DNA of 64,000 nt from an uncultured Acidobacteriota bacterium (GTDB lineage Bacteria; Acidobacteriota; Vicinamibacteria; Fen-336), in NCBI GenBank assembly GCA_902826455.1, contig CADEEV010000026.1, forward strand, positions 1 through 64,000. The letters run 5' to 3'. Position numbers and translations under genes: made by a program. Shown in pieces: positions 1 to 9,955 of the stretch. The first letter of the stretch is position 1, and the number at the start of each line of letters is the position of its first letter. The notes under the pieces are model-generated. The model was given only the letters and a program-made list of their open reading frames with translations, had not been told where the DNA came from and ran no database searches.

Positions 1-1
1 T

Positions 2-637
2 TGCGCTTCCGAACCCGGCGACGGCGAGGGCCCGGGGCCGGGCAGCAACCTCCTGGGAGGCCTGACGGCCCGGCCGAGGCGGGGTACGAACCGGGGCCCC
101 CGCGCCTTCAAGCTGGGCCGGAGGGGCAACGGCCCCACGAACGGCCCCAACGACCGGGTGGGGCTGGCCAGGGTCAACGGGCTGATGGACGAGCTGGGGC
201 TGCGGCACGTCCGCCTGCGGCGCAAGATGATGGACCTGGCCGCCGCTCGCGAGGGCCGCGAGAACGTCGCGACACCGCGGGAGCTCGCGGGCCTGCTCGA
301 GACGCTCTACCGCGGCAAGGTGCTGGGTCCGGCCGCGACAGAAGCCTTCTTCAGGCACCTCTCGATCCACAAGGAGAGCGACCTGCCGCGCCTGCTGCCC
401 GAGGACGTGCGGATCGCCAACAAACCCGGGTCTCTCGAGGCAGTCCGCAACGATTCCGGCATCATCTACGCGACCGGCCGCCCTTTCGCGATCAGCGTGA
501 TGACCACCCTGGCCGGTGACGAGCACGCGGCCGAGGATGCGATCGCGGAGGTGGGCCGGGCGGCCTTCGAGTGCTTCGAGAGGATCGGCCGCGCCTCGGC
601 CTACGGACGAGTGATCTCTCCGCGCAACGGGCGCTAG
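2..637 (+). CDS. Class A beta-lactamase-like serine hydrolase, C-terminal part (5' truncated)
   Basis: The reading frame is open to the window edge, so the N-terminus with the SxxK nucleophile is missing. From about base 152 the protein reads like the class A beta-lactamase / beta-lactamase2 family: a DRVGLARVNGLMDELGL helix, an RRKMMDL segment, TPREL in the omega-loop position, and KPGSLEAVRNDSGIIY near the C-terminus where the family has K-T/S-G. The expected SDN-TATNLL motif is replaced by RGNGPTNGP. That part of the sequence looks degraded (see findings), so the loss may be an artefact. Such proteins are periplasmic and hydrolyse beta-lactams or act as serine peptidases. KPG in place of KTG leaves true lactamase activity uncertain. 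Confidence 0.65.
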   Translation, partial: CASEPGDGEGPGPGSNLLGGLTARPRRGTNRGPRAFKLGRRGNGPTNGPNDRVGLARVNGLMDELGLRHVRLRRKMMDLAAAREGRENVATPRELAGLLETLYRGKVLGPAATEAFFRHLSIHKESDLPRLLPEDVRIANKPGSLEAVRNDSGIIYATGRPFAISVMTTLAGDEHAAEDAIAEVGRAAFECFERIGRASAYGRVISPRNGR

Positions 638-763
638 CCGGCGCGTACTCCCGGGGGGACAGAAGGGCCGCTGGAAGGGCTCACAAATGGCGACCAGTAC
701 AGAGAATTTACCGTACCAAGGCACGGCACGGGCCTTGCTATTGGCCTTCCCGGGGTGAGTGCG

Positions 764-2461
764 ATGCGATGGGTCCTGCTCGGATGCGCCGTGGCGGTCG
801 GCGCTGTGCCGGCTTCGGCCTGGGACGAGGACTATCGCCACGGGCGGGTCCGCTACGCCGACAACGGCGTCGTGCTGCAGCGGGCCTCCGAATCCAGCGC
901 CGAGGATGCCACCGCCAACGTCCCCTTCCTGCCGGGCGATCGCGTGTGGACGGACGGCGGCGGCCGCGCCGAGTTCCAGTTCGCGGACGGCAGCGTGCTG
1001 CGGCTGGATTCGCGCAGCAAGCTCGACTACGTCGCCCACGAGGACAACGGCACCGAACGCCTCGTGCTGCGCCTGTGGGCCGGCCGCCTGGAGTTCAGCG
1101 GCCGGGACCGCGGCGCCGCCGAGATCGAGATCGAGACGCCGGCCGGCTACGTCGTTGCACGCGAAGGCGCGTCGTTCCGCGTGGAGGGTGACGCGGGAGG
1201 CACGCAGCTCACGGTCTCCGAGGGCAGTGCGGACCTGGAGGCCAACCGTCGGCGGGTCTCGGTCGGCGCCGGCGAGCGCTCCTGGTCGCGGCGCGGCGAC
1301 ACGCCCGAGAGCCCGGTGCGCTTCGACCGCCGCGACGGCGACGATTTCGCGGCGTGGTGCGCCGAGCGCGACGACCGCACGGCCTGGTCGGGCAACAGCG
1401 AGCGCTACCTCCCGGACGAGATCGACCCCTACGCGAGCGAGCTCGAGAGCCATGGGTCCTGGTACTTCGTGGCGGAGGTCGGGCAGGTCTGGCGGCCCTA
1501 CGTGGACGCGGGCTGGAGTCCCTACACCAACGGCCGGTGGATCTGGACGTCGTACGGCTGGACCTGGGTGCCCCAGGAGTCCTGGGGCTGGGCCCCGTCG
1601 CACTACGGACGTTGGGGTCATTCCTCGGCGGTCGGCTGGTACTGGATTCCCGGCGCGTCCTGGGGCCCGGCCTGGGTGTCGTGGGCCGTCGGCAACGACT
1701 ACGTCGGCTGGTGCCCGCTCGGCCGCGGGGATCGGCCGGTGAGCCTCGGCAACGCCGTCCCCCGCGGATCGGCCGGCCGCTGGGGCGATGCCGCCTGGGT
1801 GTATTCGCGCCGCAACGAGCTCACCTCCCGGGACACGGCGCGGCGCCGGAGCAGCCCTCCGGTCGAGGCGGTGCGCGACCTCCACGTCGTGGAGTCGGCC
1901 CGGGCGCGACCGTCGCGCGACCTGCGCGTGATCGACGTCGAGTCTCCGATGCGGCGCGGTGGCGCCATGCCGCGCAACATCCGCTTGAAGCCGACAGCGG
2001 GTGACACCGTTCCGGAGCTCCGCGACGATCCCGCGACCACGATTCCCGGCGCCGTGCTGCGCCATCCCAGGCCCGACAACCGGTACAGCGAGAGCGGCGC
2101 CCGGGCGAGCGACGGCAACGAGGCGGCAGCCGACCGGGCCGCCCCGCGGCCCTCGGGCTGGGCGGACCGCGAGGCCGAGCGTGCCGAGCGTAACGAACGG
2201 CCACAGCCGGCCGCGACGCCGCGGCCCCGCGAGAGCGAGCCCGATCGGGACGTGCTCCGGCGCATGTTCCGGCCCCTGAGCGAGACGCGCAGCTCCGAGC
2301 CGCGCTCGGCCACGCCGCGCACCTCGACGCCGCGGGTGGAGCCGCGCGTGGAGCCACGCAGCCAGCCCCGGGCCGAGCCGCGACGCGCGCCCCAGCCGCC
2401 GCCGCCCACGCAGCAGCCGCGCAGCGCGCCGCGGGCCAAGGAACGCGACCACCACCCCTGA
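764..2461 (+). CDS. Secreted FecR-domain / DUF6600-like Trp-Tyr-Gly-rich protein
   Basis: A signal peptide (MRWVLLGCAVAVGAVPASA) is followed by a FecR-like beta domain (about residues 30-180, with PFLPGDRVWTDGGG, FADGSVLRL and TPAGYVV typical of that fold). Next comes an aromatic block (about 225-330) with repeated GW/YGW/SWGW units resembling DUF6600. A long basic Pro/Arg tail with PRVEPRVEPR-type repeats ends the protein. There is no membrane segment after the signal peptide, so this is a periplasmic or surface protein rather than a classic FecR anti-sigma factor. A GTG at 755 would add three residues; ATG 764 gives the cleaner signal peptide. The 117-base gap upstream shows nothing clear. 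Substrate and partner are unknown. Confidence 0.8.
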   Translation: MRWVLLGCAVAVGAVPASAWDEDYRHGRVRYADNGVVLQRASESSAEDATANVPFLPGDRVWTDGGGRAEFQFADGSVLRLDSRSKLDYVAHEDNGTERLVLRLWAGRLEFSGRDRGAAEIEIETPAGYVVAREGASFRVEGDAGGTQLTVSEGSADLEANRRRVSVGAGERSWSRRGDTPESPVRFDRRDGDDFAAWCAERDDRTAWSGNSERYLPDEIDPYASELESHGSWYFVAEVGQVWRPYVDAGWSPYTNGRWIWTSYGWTWVPQESWGWAPSHYGRWGHSSAVGWYWIPGASWGPAWVSWAVGNDYVGWCPLGRGDRPVSLGNAVPRGSAGRWGDAAWVYSRRNELTSRDTARRRSSPPVEAVRDLHVVESARARPSRDLRVIDVESPMRRGGAMPRNIRLKPTAGDTVPELRDDPATTIPGAVLRHPRPDNRYSESGARASDGNEAAADRAAPRPSGWADREAERAERNERPQPAATPRPRESEPDRDVLRRMFRPLSETRSSEPRSATPRTSTPRVEPRVEPRSQPRAEPRRAPQPPPPTQQPRSAPRAKERDHHP

Positions 2462-2491
2462 GCCCGGCGACGGCTGCCGGGGCGCGTGCCT

Positions 2492-2497
2492 TATAGT
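2492..2497 (+). promoter_or_regulatory. TATAGT -10-like hexamer directly before the PBP1A start
   Basis: TATAGT lies six bases before ATG 2504, so transcription would begin at or next to the start codon. No good -35 and no Shine-Dalgarno sequence is visible. It belongs to the recurrent leaderless-type pattern described in the findings. Confidence 0.35.
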
Positions 2498-2503
2498 TGG
2501 CCC

Positions 2504-4804
2504 ATGCCAACCGCCGTCGTGAGCGCGCCGCCGCGCGTCCTCACGTTCCGGAGACTCTGGGTCACGTCGCTCCTGGTCGTCGCGATCCTCGGAGGTTCGC
2601 TCCTCGGCGTGTTCCTGGCCTACGAGAACGACCTCCCCCAGATCTCGTCTCTCGAGGACTTCCAGCCGAACATCATCACGCAGGTGTTCGCCGCCGACGG
2701 CAGCGTGCTGGGCGAGTTCGCGATCGAGAAGCGCGTCGTGATTGGCTTCAAGAACGTGCCGCCGGTGCTGCGCAACGCGATCGTCGCGGTGGAGGACGCC
2801 GAGTTCTGGAAGCACCTCGGCATCAACCCCTGGCGCATTCCCGGGGCGGCTCTCGCCAACTTCCGCTCGGGCCGCAAGGAGCAAGGCTCCTCCACCCTCA
2901 CGATGCAGCTCTCGCGGCTGCTCTTCCTGACGCCCGAGAAGACCTACGAGCGCAAGATCAAGGAGATCATCCTCGCCTTCCAGATCGAGAAGAACTTCAC
3001 GAAGGAGGAGATCTTCGCGCTCTACTGCAACCAGGTGTACTTCGGCCACGGCCAGTACGGCGTCGAGGCCGCGAGCCGCTTCTTCTTCGGCAAGTCCGTC
3101 GGGGCCCTGAGCCTGCCCGAAGCGGCGCTCCTCGCCGGGCTGCCGCAGAACCCGAGCCGCCTGTCCCCGATCGACAACCCCGAGCGCGCCCGCGAGCGCC
3201 GCAACCACGTCCTCAACCGGATGGTGGAAGAGAAGTACATCTCGGACATCGAGGCCCGGAAGGCGCAGGCGGAGCCCCTCGTGCTCCACGTGCGCAAGGA
3301 TCCGCCGTCCGTGGCGCCCCACTTCCTGGAGGAGGTGCGCAAGTACCTCGAGCGCGAGTACGGATCCCAGCGGATCTACCAGGGCGGCCTGCGGGTCTAC
3401 ACCACCCTGGATCCCGCGCTGCAGCGCTCGGCCAACGCCGCGGTGCGCAAGGGACTGCGCGTGCTCGACCGGCGATCGCGCGGCTTCGTCGCGCCGACGG
3501 CCTCGATCCTCAAGGACGGCGTCTTCCCCGAGCGCGTGGACCTCGAGGACTGGGGCCGTCCGATGGCCACGGGAGACGTGGTCCGGGGCGTCGTCCTCGC
3601 CTCGGACCGCTCCGTGGCCGTCGTGCAGATCGGCGAGTACCGGGCGCGTGTGACCAGCCGCGAGATCGAGTGGACGCGCAAGACCAACGTCGCCGACGTC
3701 CTGCCGCGCGGCACGATCGCGCCGTTCTCCATCGTGTCGCTGGATCCGGACCCGGAGAAGAAGGAGGCTCACGTCCTGCTCGACCAGGAGCCCAAGGTCG
3801 AAGGCGCCCTGGTGGCGATGGACGTCAAGAGCGGCGCCGTGAAGGCCATGGTCGGCGGCTACGACTTCGAGCGCAGCAAGTTCAATCGCGCGACCCAGGC
3901 GATGCGCCAGGTGGGCTCGGCCTTCAAGCCGCTCCTCTACGCCGCGGCCCTCGAGCTCCTCGACTGGACGCCCTCGACGATCGTCAACGACGCGCCGATG
4001 TCGTTCCCGAACCCCTGGAACAAGACCGTCTGGACGCCGCACAACTACGACTTCAAGTTCCTCGGCCCCATTCCCGTGCGGCGCGCCCTCGCGGACAGCC
4101 GCAACATCCCCGCCGTGAGGACGCTCCAGGCCGTCGGCATCGAGAAGGGCATCGAGTACGCCCGCAAGCTGGGGCTCACGGGCGAGCTGCCGCCCTACCT
4201 GCCGATCGCCCTGGGAGCGGGAGAGGCGACGCCGCTGCAGATGACCGCGGCCTACGGCACCTTCGCGAACCAGGGCTTGCGCATGACGCCGATGCTGATC
4301 GTGCGCATCACCGACCGCGACGGCAACACGATCGAGGAGAACAGGGCCCAGGCGGTGGACTCGGTGCGCGCGGACACGGCGTACCTGATGACGAGCCTGC
4401 TGCGGGGCGTCGTGGAGCACGGTACGGCCACGCGCGCCAGGGCCCTGAAGCGCCCGGTCTCGGGCAAGACGGGGACCACCGACGACTACACGGACGCGTG
4501 GTTCGTCGGCTTCGAGCCGTCCCTGGCGGCCGCCGTGTGGGTGGGCTACGACGACAAGCGCCAGAGCCTCGGGCCCAGGGAGGAAGGTGCGCGAGCGGCG
4601 CTGCCGATCTGGATGGACTTCTGGAGCCAGGCCATGAAGGACCGTCCCATCGAGCAGTACCCGATCCCCGGCAACATCGTCTTCGTGCCCGTGGACGAGA
4701 TGGGCCGGCCGGGCAAGCCGGGCGTGCCCGGCGTCGCGATGGAGCCCTTCGTGGCCGGGACGGAGCCGCGCGGGCCGGCGAGCGCGGCGGGGCCGGTCTC
4801 GTGA
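2504..4804 (+). CDS. mrcA: Penicillin-binding protein 1A (glycosyltransferase/transpeptidase)
   Basis: Bifunctional class A PBP that polymerises and cross-links peptidoglycan on the outer face of the inner membrane. One N-terminal membrane anchor (about residues 15-42) is followed by a GT51 domain with the catalytic EDAEFW motif (Glu near 97) and the GSSTLTMQLSRLL, NQVYFGHGQYGVEAAS and AALLAGLPQNPS motifs. An OB-like insert leads into the transpeptidase with SAFK (Ser near 472), SRN and SGKTGTTDDYTDAWF (Lys near 655). At 766 residues it has the usual family length. ATG 2504 is preferred over GTG 2486, which would precede the TATAGT hexamer. The stop overlaps the next GTG start by four bases (GTGA). 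Confidence 0.95.
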   Translation: MPTAVVSAPPRVLTFRRLWVTSLLVVAILGGSLLGVFLAYENDLPQISSLEDFQPNIITQVFAADGSVLGEFAIEKRVVIGFKNVPPVLRNAIVAVEDAEFWKHLGINPWRIPGAALANFRSGRKEQGSSTLTMQLSRLLFLTPEKTYERKIKEIILAFQIEKNFTKEEIFALYCNQVYFGHGQYGVEAASRFFFGKSVGALSLPEAALLAGLPQNPSRLSPIDNPERARERRNHVLNRMVEEKYISDIEARKAQAEPLVLHVRKDPPSVAPHFLEEVRKYLEREYGSQRIYQGGLRVYTTLDPALQRSANAAVRKGLRVLDRRSRGFVAPTASILKDGVFPERVDLEDWGRPMATGDVVRGVVLASDRSVAVVQIGEYRARVTSREIEWTRKTNVADVLPRGTIAPFSIVSLDPDPEKKEAHVLLDQEPKVEGALVAMDVKSGAVKAMVGGYDFERSKFNRATQAMRQVGSAFKPLLYAAALELLDWTPSTIVNDAPMSFPNPWNKTVWTPHNYDFKFLGPIPVRRALADSRNIPAVRTLQAVGIEKGIEYARKLGLTGELPPYLPIALGAGEATPLQMTAAYGTFANQGLRMTPMLIVRITDRDGNTIEENRAQAVDSVRADTAYLMTSLLRGVVEHGTATRARALKRPVSGKTGTTDDYTDAWFVGFEPSLAAAVWVGYDDKRQSLGPREEGARAALPIWMDFWSQAMKDRPIEQYPIPGNIVFVPVDEMGRPGKPGVPGVAMEPFVAGTEPRGPASAAGPVS

Positions 4805-7278
4805 CGAGACCGGCCCTCACGGCCGAGGTGGCGGCGACGCTGCGGGCGGCGAACCTCGCCTTCATCGAGGGCCGCGACATGGAGGCCGTGCTCGAGACGC
4901 TCCTCGACTACCTCCAGCGCCTGGTTCCCTACGACAGCGCGAGCGTGATGCTGCTCGAGGACGGCAAGCTCGAGGTCCGGGCGCGGCGCGGGTACGACCG
5001 CTTCGCCGGCGCCGAAGCCTCGCGCCCGCTCGCGCTCTCGCCCGCGACCCACAAGAGCCTGGGCCGCCTGCTCGAGCGCCGTGAGACCCAGGTGGTGGCC
5101 GACACGTTGCTCGAGCCCGAGTGGGACCGCAGCGTCTCGAGCCACGTCCGGAGCTGGATGGGCGTGCCCCTGCTGCGCGGCGACACGATCGTCGGCCTGT
5201 TCTCGGTCGACAAGGGCGAGCCGGGATTCTTCGCCGAGCAGCACGAGGCCTCGGCCGAGGCCCTGGCGGCGCCCGCGACGATCGCGATCCAGAACGCGCG
5301 GCTCACCGCGCGCCTCGAGGAGACGATCGCGGCGCTCCAGCAGCGCGAGGCGGAGCGGCTGCGGGCGGAGCAGGCCCTGCGGGAGACGGAAGAGCGCTTC
5401 GCGCGGGCGTTCGGCGCGAGCCCGGCGGCCCTCAGCATCAGCGCCCTGGCCGACGGGCGCTACCTCTACGTGAACGAGGCCTTCCTGCGGCTCGTGGGCT
5501 ACCCGCGCGACGAGGTCGTGGGGCGCACGTCGGTCGACATCGCCTTCTGGAACGACCTGGACGATCGCTCCCAGGCCGTGTCGCTCCTGAAGGAGCAGGG
5601 CTCGCTGCGGGACATGGAGACCGCGGTGCTGACCCGCGCGGGCGAGCGTCGCGACATCCTCCTGTCCCTCGAGCTGCTCGACATGGGCGGCGAGACCTGC
5701 CTCCTCGGCTTCTGCCAGGACGTGACCGAGCGCAAGCGGGCCGAGCAGGCCGTGCGCGACAGCGCGGCCGAGCGCCGCATGATCCTCGACTCGGTCAACG
5801 CCATGATCTGGTACAAGGACAAGTACAACCGCGTGATCCGCGCCAATCGCGCGGCCGCGGCCACCCTGGGCCTGAGCCCGGAGGACGTCGAGGGCCGCTC
5901 CACCTACGACCTGTACCCCGACGACGCGGCGCAGTTCTACGAGGACGACCTCGACGTCATGCTCTCGGGGCGCCCGAAGATCGGCATCCTCGAGAGCCTG
6001 CGCACCGCCAGCGGCGGACGGCGCTTCGTGCAGACCGACAAGCTGCCGTACCGGGACGAGAAAGGCCAGATCATCGGGGTGATCGTCTTCAGCCTCGACG
6101 TCACCGAGCGCCACGAGCTCGAGGAGCAGCTGCGCCAGGTCCAGAAGATGGAGGCCGCGGGCCGTCTCGCGGGCGGTCTCGCCCACGACTTCAACAACCT
6201 GCTGACCGCCATCCTCGGCTACGGCGACCTGCTGCTGGCGCGCCTTCCCGAGGGGGACCCGCTGCGCCGCCACTCCGAGGAGATCCGGCGCGCCGGCGAG
6301 CGCGCCTCGGCCCTCACCCGGCAGCTCCTGGCTTTCAGCCGCAAACAGGTGCTGCTCTCGGAGATCGTGGACCCCAACGTGCTCGTGAGGGGCCTCGAGA
6401 CCATGACGAGGCGCCTCGCGGGCGAGCGCATCCAGATCGCCCTCGATCTCGCCGCGCAGGGCCACGTGCTCGTCGACCCGGGTCAGTTCGAGCAGGTCGT
6501 CGTGAACCTCGTGCTGAACGCCCGCGACGCGATGCCGCGGGGCGGACGGCTCTCGATCGCCACCAGCGACGTCGAGCTCGACCCCGACTACGTCCATGCC
6601 CACATCGAGTCGACGCCCGGGCCCCACGTCGTCCTCGAGGTCTCGGACACCGGCATCGGCATGGACCCCGAGACGCGCAGCCACATCTTCGAGCCGTTCT
6701 TCACGACCAAGGACAGCGGCAAGGGCACGGGCCTCGGCCTGTCGAGTGTCTACGGCATCGTGAAGCAGAGCGGTGGGCACATCGTGGTCGACAGCCAGGT
6801 CGGACGCGGGTCCACGTTCCGGCTCTACCTGCCGCGCACGGAGACGCGGGCTCGCGGCATGAACGCTCCGACGCTGCCCCAGCTGCGCGGGAGCGAGACG
6901 ATCCTCGTGGCCGAGGACGAGCCGATGGTGCGCGAGCTGACCCGGGAGATCCTCGAAGACGCGGGCTACAGCGTCCTCGAGGCGGCCGACGGACAGGAGG
7001 CGGTGGCGATCGCAGCCAGCCACGCCGGCGCGATCCACCTGCTCCTGAGCGACGTCGTGATGCCCGGGATGATGGGCGGGGAGACGGCCGAGCGCGTGCG
7101 GCAGCTCCGGCCCGGCGTGCGGGTGTTGTTCATGTCGGGCCACGCCGACGACCCGTCGATCGAGCGCGGGGAGATGGTCGGGGACGCGCCCCTGCTCGCG
7201 AAGCCGTTCTCGCCCACGAGCCTCACCGCCCGGGTGCGCGAGGCGCTCGAGCCGGCCACGGGGACGCCCGGGGTCTAG
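4801..7278 (+). CDS. Hybrid sensor histidine kinase (GAF-PAS-PAS-HisKA-HATPase-REC)
   Basis: A soluble hybrid kinase of 825 residues with no membrane segment. In order it has a GAF domain (about 20-165), a short coiled coil, two PAS domains (about 195-315 and 320-440), and HisKA with [17 protein letters not shown] (phospho-acceptor His near 462). An HATPase domain with [17 protein letters not shown] and [13 protein letters not shown] follows, then a C-terminal receiver with Asp near 751 ([14 protein letters not shown]). The HDFNN H-box and terminal receiver are typical of PAS-rich hybrid kinases that signal to other phosphotransfer partners. The gene starts with GTG inside the stop of the PBP1A gene, so the two are translationally coupled, but the signal sensed is unknown. 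The 3' end overlaps prfB by CTAG. Confidence 0.9.
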   Translation: MTRPALTAEVAATLRAANLAFIEGRDMEAVLETLLDYLQRLVPYDSASVMLLEDGKLEVRARRGYDRFAGAEASRPLALSPATHKSLGRLLERRETQVVADTLLEPEWDRSVSSHVRSWMGVPLLRGDTIVGLFSVDKGEPGFFAEQHEASAEALAAPATIAIQNARLTARLEETIAALQQREAERLRAEQALRETEERFARAFGASPAALSISALADGRYLYVNEAFLRLVGYPRDEVVGRTSVDIAFWNDLDDRSQAVSLLKEQGSLRDMETAVLTRAGERRDILLSLELLDMGGETCLLGFCQDVTERKRAEQAVRDSAAERRMILDSVNAMIWYKDKYNRVIRANRAAAATLGLSPEDVEGRSTYDLYPDDAAQFYEDDLDVMLSGRPKIGILESLRTASGGRRFVQTDKLPYRDEKGQIIGVIVFSLDVTERHELEEQLRQVQKMEAAGRLAGGLAHDFNNLLTAILGYGDLLLARLPEGDPLRRHSEEIRRAGERASALTRQLLAFSRKQVLLSEIVDPNVLVRGLETMTRRLAGERIQIALDLAAQGHVLVDPGQFEQVVVNLVLNARDAMPRGGRLSIATSDVELDPDYVHAHIESTPGPHVVLEVSDTGIGMDPETRSHIFEPFFTTKDSGKGTGLGLSSVYGIVKQSGGHIVVDSQVGRGSTFRLYLPRTETRARGMNAPTLPQLRGSETILVAEDEPMVRELTREILEDAGYSVLEAADGQEAVAIAASHAGAIHLLLSDVVMPGMMGGETAERVRQLRPGVRVLFMSGHADDPSIERGEMVGDAPLLAKPFSPTSLTARVREALEPATGTPGV

Positions 7279-8400
7279 TCCTCGTCGGGAACGGCCTGGC
7301 CCAGGGTTCCCTTCGCGCGCGCCACGAGGGTCGTGTTCACGAAGCTGTCGAGGTCGCCGTCGAGGACGCGGTCGACGTCGCCCTCCTGGTACTTCGTGCG
7401 ATGGTCCTTGACCATGCGATACGGGTGCAGCACGTACGAGCGGATCTGGCTGCCGAAGGCGATCTCCTTCTTCGAGTTCTCGATCACGTCGAGCTTCGCC
7501 TTCTGCTTCTGCAGCTCGAGATCGTAGAGGCGCGACTTCAGCACCTTCATCGCGACCTCGCGATTCCGGATCTGGCTGCGCTCGTTCTGGCACGAGACCA
7601 CGATGCCCGTCGGCAGGTGGGTGATGCGCACGGCCGAGTCCGTCACGTTGACGTGCTGCCCGCCGGCGCCGCTCGAGCGATAGGTGTCGACGCGCAGGTC
7701 CTTCTCCTGGACCTCGATCTCGATGTTGTCGTCGATCTCCGGCCACGCGAACACGGAAGCGAAAGAGGTCTGGCGCCGCGCGTTGGAGTCGAAGGGGCTG
7801 ATGCGCACCAGGCGGTGGACGCCCACCTCGGCCGAGAGGTAGCCGTAGGCGTACTCGCCCTGGACCAGGACCGTCGCGCTCTTGATGCCCGCCTCTTCCC
7901 CGGCCTGGATCTCGGTGATGTCGCGCTTGAAGCCCTTGCGATCGCACCAGCGGAGGTACATGCGCAGCAGCATCTCGGCCCAGTCCTGGCTGTCCGTGCC
8001 GCCGGCCCCGCTGTTGATCGAGAGGATGGCGTTGGCGCGGTCGTGCTCGCCGCCCAGCATCTTCTGGAACTCGGCGCCCTGGACGGTCTTCTCCAGGCTG
8101 TCCAGGGCCGGCGCCAGGTCCTTGTCCACGTCCTCGCCGGCCTCGGCCCACTCCACGAGGACGCGGGCGTCGTCCTCCTGGGTCCGCACGCGCTTCAGGA
8201 GCGCGAGATCGCCCTCGAGCCGCTTGCGGCGCTGCAGGACCTTCTGGGCCGCCTGCTGGTCCTTCCAGAAGTCGGCGCCGGCCATCTGCTCCTCGAGGCG
8301 GCCCAGCTCGGCTTCGAGTTTGGACTGCTCAAAGATAGCCGCGGACGTCCGCGGCCCTCGCGACCAGGTCCTGGAAACGCGGGATCAAGGGATGAGGCAA
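7275..8400 (-). CDS. prfB: Peptide chain release factor 2, with programmed +1 frameshift
   Basis: RF2 releases peptides at UGA and UAA. The main frame shows the [14 protein letters not shown] and [12 protein letters not shown] motifs; the GGQ tip enters the peptidyl transferase centre. Upstream, a zero-frame segment begins at TTG 8398-8400, five bases after a GGAGG. It encodes [23 protein letters not shown] and then reaches an in-frame TGA (8329-8331) within TATCTTTGAG. Slipping +1 at CTT resumes as [16 protein letters not shown], the expected RF2 N-terminus. This is the classic autoregulatory recoding site, in which low RF2 favours frameshifting. The usual AGGGGG stimulator before TAT is only CGCGGC here. 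It is the last gene of a run with lipA and lnt. Confidence 0.93.
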
Positions 8401-8440
8401 GGCGTCCTCCGGAAACACGGCATTGTAGCGGACTCGGCCG

Positions 8441-9955
8441 TCAGCGCCGGCGCAGGAGGGCGGCGGTCAGTGCCACCGCGGCTCCGAGGCAGCCCCACGC
8501 GAACACGTCGCCGTGGCGCGCATAGGGCGTCACCTCCGAGACGAAGGGCACGTCCCGGACCAGCACGGTACGGTCGAACAACGCGGTCTTCTCGAGGACG
8601 CGGCCGAACGGGTCGACCACGGCCGTGATCCCGGTGTTCGCCGCGCGGGCGAGGTAGCGCCCGTTCTCGACCGCGCGCAGCCGCGCCATGGCGAAGTGCT
8701 GGTAGGGCGCGGACGTGCGCCCGTACCAGCCGTCGTTGGTGATGTTCAGGAACAGCTGCGACCCGCCCAGGACGAAGCGGCGCGACAGGTCCGGGAAGAT
8801 CGCCTCGTAGCAGATCGTGGTGGACAGCGGGTGCCCCTGGCTGTTCCCCACGGCGGGCTCTTCGCCGGGGCTGAAGTCCGCCACCTGCTGGACGACCTTC
8901 GCCGCGACGCGTCCGCCCAGGGTGAGCAGCGGCTGCAAGGGCACGTACTCGCCGAAGGGCACGAGGCGCATCTTGTGGTAGCGCAGCCGGAGCGCGCCGT
9001 CGGGCGCGATCATCTTGGCGCCCACGAAGGTGCGTCCCGCCGGGCCCCGCTCGTGGTCGTCGTTCCCGAAGAGCAGGTCGACGCCGAGGCGCGCCGCGGC
9101 CGAGCGCAACAGGTCGGCCACCGCGGGAGCATCGTCGTAGTAGTAGGGCACCGAGGACTCGGGCCACACCACGAGCTTCGCCCCCGCACGGGCCGCCGTC
9201 TCCGTGAGCTCCAGGTGGCGATCGAGGTTCGCGAAGGCGAGGGCCTCGTCCCACTTCTCCTCCTGGGGGATGCTGGCCTGCACCAGGCCGATGCGGACGC
9301 GGCCCGTCGCCTGCGGCGGGTGAGCGACGCGCCAGAAGCCGTCGCCCGCCACCACGGCCAGCAACAGCGCGAGCCCGACCACCGCGGCGCGGCGCCGCGC
9401 TGGCTCGCGCTCGACGGCGACGAAGGCCAGCGCCGCCGAGGACGCCGCCACCACGAAGGAGACGGCGTAGACGGCTCCGAAGCGGGCGACCTGCAGGAAC
9501 GGCGTGTTGTCCACCTGGCTGTAGCCGAGGAGGCACCACGGAAAGGAGAAGAACGTGTGGGCGCGCAGGATCTCCGTGGCGACCCACGCGACCGGCGAGA
9601 GCAGCAGCGCCTGGCGGCCGACCGCCCTCACCCAGCGTCCGATCAGCCAGCCGAAGAGCGCCGGGAAGACGGCGAATGCCAGGCAGAGCAACAGCATCAC
9701 CGCGATGCCCACGGGCAGGCTGAGGCCTCCGAACTGCACCACGACGAAGGACGTCCAGTACAGGACTCCGAGCGCCGACACGGCTCCGGTCACGTAGCCG
9801 AGGCGCAACCCGTTGACGCCGCCATCCTGGGCGAGGGCGATCAGGAGAGGCGCCAGGGCGACCCAGGCCAGGGCGCCATGGCCGAACTTCGGGAACGACA
9901 GGGCCAGCAGGATCCCCGACAGTGCGGCGAGAGCGTCGCGGGAATGACGGCTCAA
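8441..9955 (-). CDS. lnt: Apolipoprotein N-acyltransferase
   Basis: Inner-membrane enzyme that adds the third acyl chain to bacterial lipoproteins. The N-terminal half has several membrane helices, including WLIGRWVRA and LRAHTFFSFPWCLLGYSQ. The C-terminal nitrilase domain carries the catalytic triad: Glu near 266 in VVWPESSVP, Lys near 328 in RYHKMRLVPFGEYVP and Cys near 382 in ICYEAIFPD. The length (504 residues) and triad spacing match the family. The start is taken as the TTG that overlaps the lipA stop (TTGA), giving an N-terminus of MSRHSRDALAALSG. A C-terminal membrane helix ends the protein. It sits between lipA and prfB on the same strand. Confidence 0.93.
   Translation of the reverse strand: MSRHSRDALAALSGILLALSFPKFGHGALAWVALAPLLIALAQDGGVNGLRLGYVTGAVSALGVLYWTSFVVVQFGGLSLPVGIAVMLLLCLAFAVFPALFGWLIGRWVRAVGRQALLLSPVAWVATEILRAHTFFSFPWCLLGYSQVDNTPFLQVARFGAVYAVSFVVAASSAALAFVAVEREPARRRAAVVGLALLLAVVAGDGFWRVAHPPQATGRVRIGLVQASIPQEEKWDEALAFANLDRHLELTETAARAGAKLVVWPESSVPYYYDDAPAVADLLRSAAARLGVDLLFGNDDHERGPAGRTFVGAKMIAPDGALRLRYHKMRLVPFGEYVPLQPLLTLGGRVAAKVVQQVADFSPGEEPAVGNSQGHPLSTTICYEAIFPDLSRRFVLGGSQLFLNITNDGWYGRTSAPYQHFAMARLRAVENGRYLARAANTGITAVVDPFGRVLEKTALFDRTVLVRDVPFVSEVTPYARHGDVFAWGCLGAAVALTAALLRRR

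Noticed and set aside
2497-4800. Open frame joining the PBP1A region to the kinase as one 1593-residue protein
   Set aside because: Only the part after 4801 has real motifs; the first part is the wrong frame of PBP1A. The true kinase start is the GTG overlapping the PBP1A stop.
4546-8151. Very long open frame on the minus strand across the kinase and prfB region
   Set aside because: Low-complexity Arg/Gly/Ala translation with no domains; it is the high-GC antisense shadow of the plus-strand kinase gene.
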